A stretch of 13,697 bases of DNA from DATKMG01 sp035541995. GTDB lineage: Bacteria > Acidobacteriota > Terriglobia > Versatilivoradales > Versatilivoraceae. The stretch lies in contig DATKMG010000170.1 in NCBI GenBank assembly GCA_035541995.1, forward strand, positions 1-13,697. The letters run 5' to 3'. Numbering within the stretch: the stretch's first letter is position 1; every line of letters starts with the position of its first letter. The notes under the pieces were generated by a model. That model saw only the letters and a list, made by a program, of their open reading frames with translations. It did no database searches and was not told the DNA's origin. Both the position numbers and the translations under genes were made by a program. Positions 13,228 through 13,697 of the stretch are shown one piece after another.

Positions 13228-13697
13228 ATGGAAGGGTTCATTTATCTTGGTCTGGGACTGCTTCTCTTTTTTATCCTGAATTGGCACTTTCATAAGTCAC
13301 GCCGCCCTGCCCTCACCATAAAACACAAAGAAAACGAAATGCCTGCTGTCCAATCCCAGCCTCTGGTCGGGGCTGAAATCGAACGCAAGCCCGATATAGC
13401 TCAGATCTACAATGTAGCAAATTCTCTTCAGGACTATTACCGTCAATCAGCAAATCCCGATGATATGCTCACTCAGGCCACATTCTTGGATGGTGTGGAG
13501 ATATTCAGGCAAACGGAATTCAGTTCTGCGGATCTCCTGCTCTATGCAATAGGGGAGAATGCGATCATATCCTGTATGGCGTTGGAAGCTCTCCGGCTGC
13601 GCGAAAGCCGATTGGACAATTTGGGGAACTTGCTGGAGAAATTGAATGATCTAAGTCCCTGGCCGCGTTTTTTTGCTCTGAGGGCCTTGAATACTTG
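13228..13697 (+). CDS. Hypothetical membrane-anchored protein (5' part)
   Basis: This frame is open from ATG 13228 to the end of the window, 156 residues so far. It is preceded by TTGAGGG with a 7-base spacer, so the start is well supported. Residues 1-20 form one hydrophobic helix (MEGFIYLGLGLLLFFILNWH) followed by HKSRR, which predicts a single membrane anchor with the rest in the cytoplasm. A polar linker runs to about residue 55. An alpha-helical-looking region then begins with DIAQIYNVANSLQDYYRQSA, followed by FSSADLLLYAIGENAIIS and ALEALRLRESR, LGNLLEKLNDL, WPRFFALRAL. The last part has the leucine/alanine spacing of helical repeats. I do not recognise the family; any enzymatic domain would lie beyond the window. 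Confidence 0.7.
   Translation, partial: MEGFIYLGLGLLLFFILNWHFHKSRRPALTIKHKENEMPAVQSQPLVGAEIERKPDIAQIYNVANSLQDYYRQSANPDDMLTQATFLDGVEIFRQTEFSSADLLLYAIGENAIISCMALEALRLRESRLDNLGNLLEKLNDLSPWPRFFALRALNT

Overview
The window reads as about 13.7 kb of bacterial chromosome at moderate G+C. Gene density is high and there is no phage, IS element, CRISPR array, tRNA or rRNA that I can see. The gene set is an archaeal/fungal-type aspartate-semialdehyde dehydrogenase, Mrp next to a separate DUF971 protein, a SAM-I riboswitch, and a zinc-ribbon threonine-synthase homologue with a ThiS/MoaD partner. It suggests an uncultured bacterium of the Acidobacteriota or a related deep-branching phylum. That placement is an inference from gene content and is weak.

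Layout, left to right. (1) 2-2296, plus strand: the end of a substrate-binding protein, then a FecCD-type permease and its ATPase. This is a BtuFCD/siderophore-type metal-chelate importer with tightly packed or overlapping genes. (2) 2426-3256, plus: a PHP-family histidinol-phosphatase. It meets, stop codon to stop codon, a minus-strand pair (3) 3257-4692 consisting of mrp (Fe-S carrier ATPase) and a DUF971 gene. (4) 4778-5593, plus: proC, divergent from mrp. (5) 5605-5782: a long imperfect inverted repeat between convergent genes. (6) 5803-11430, minus: the most interesting region. In transcription order it has a consensus sigma-70-type promoter, a SAM-I (S-box) riboswitch with terminator, a threonine-synthase-family gene, a ThiF/MoeB-type E1 enzyme, a cysteine desulfurase, a hairpin-rich 337-bp spacer, asd, and a ThiS/MoaD-type sulfur carrier ending in Gly-Gly. 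(7) 11526-12983, plus: a secreted, divergent lytic-transglycosylase-like protein. (8) 13228 to the end, plus: the start of an unrecognised membrane-anchored protein.

How region 6 fits together. The cysteine desulfurase can supply sulfur, the E1 enzyme can adenylate the carrier C-terminus, and the carrier can hold sulfur as a thiocarboxylate. The PLP enzyme of the threonine-synthase fold can act on O-phosphohomoserine, and Asd makes the precursor of homoserine. A SAM riboswitch in front of the 'threonine synthase' makes little sense for threonine but good sense for methionine. I therefore infer that this is a sulfur-carrier-dependent homocysteine (methionine) biosynthesis locus. It resembles the O-phosphohomoserine route I recall being described in Streptomyces (MetM, a ThrC homologue, with MetO, a ubiquitin-like carrier). 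Here the E1 enzyme, a desulfurase and asd are gathered beside it under S-box control. The sequence shows the gene order and the riboswitch directly; the enzyme's true substrate remains an inference.
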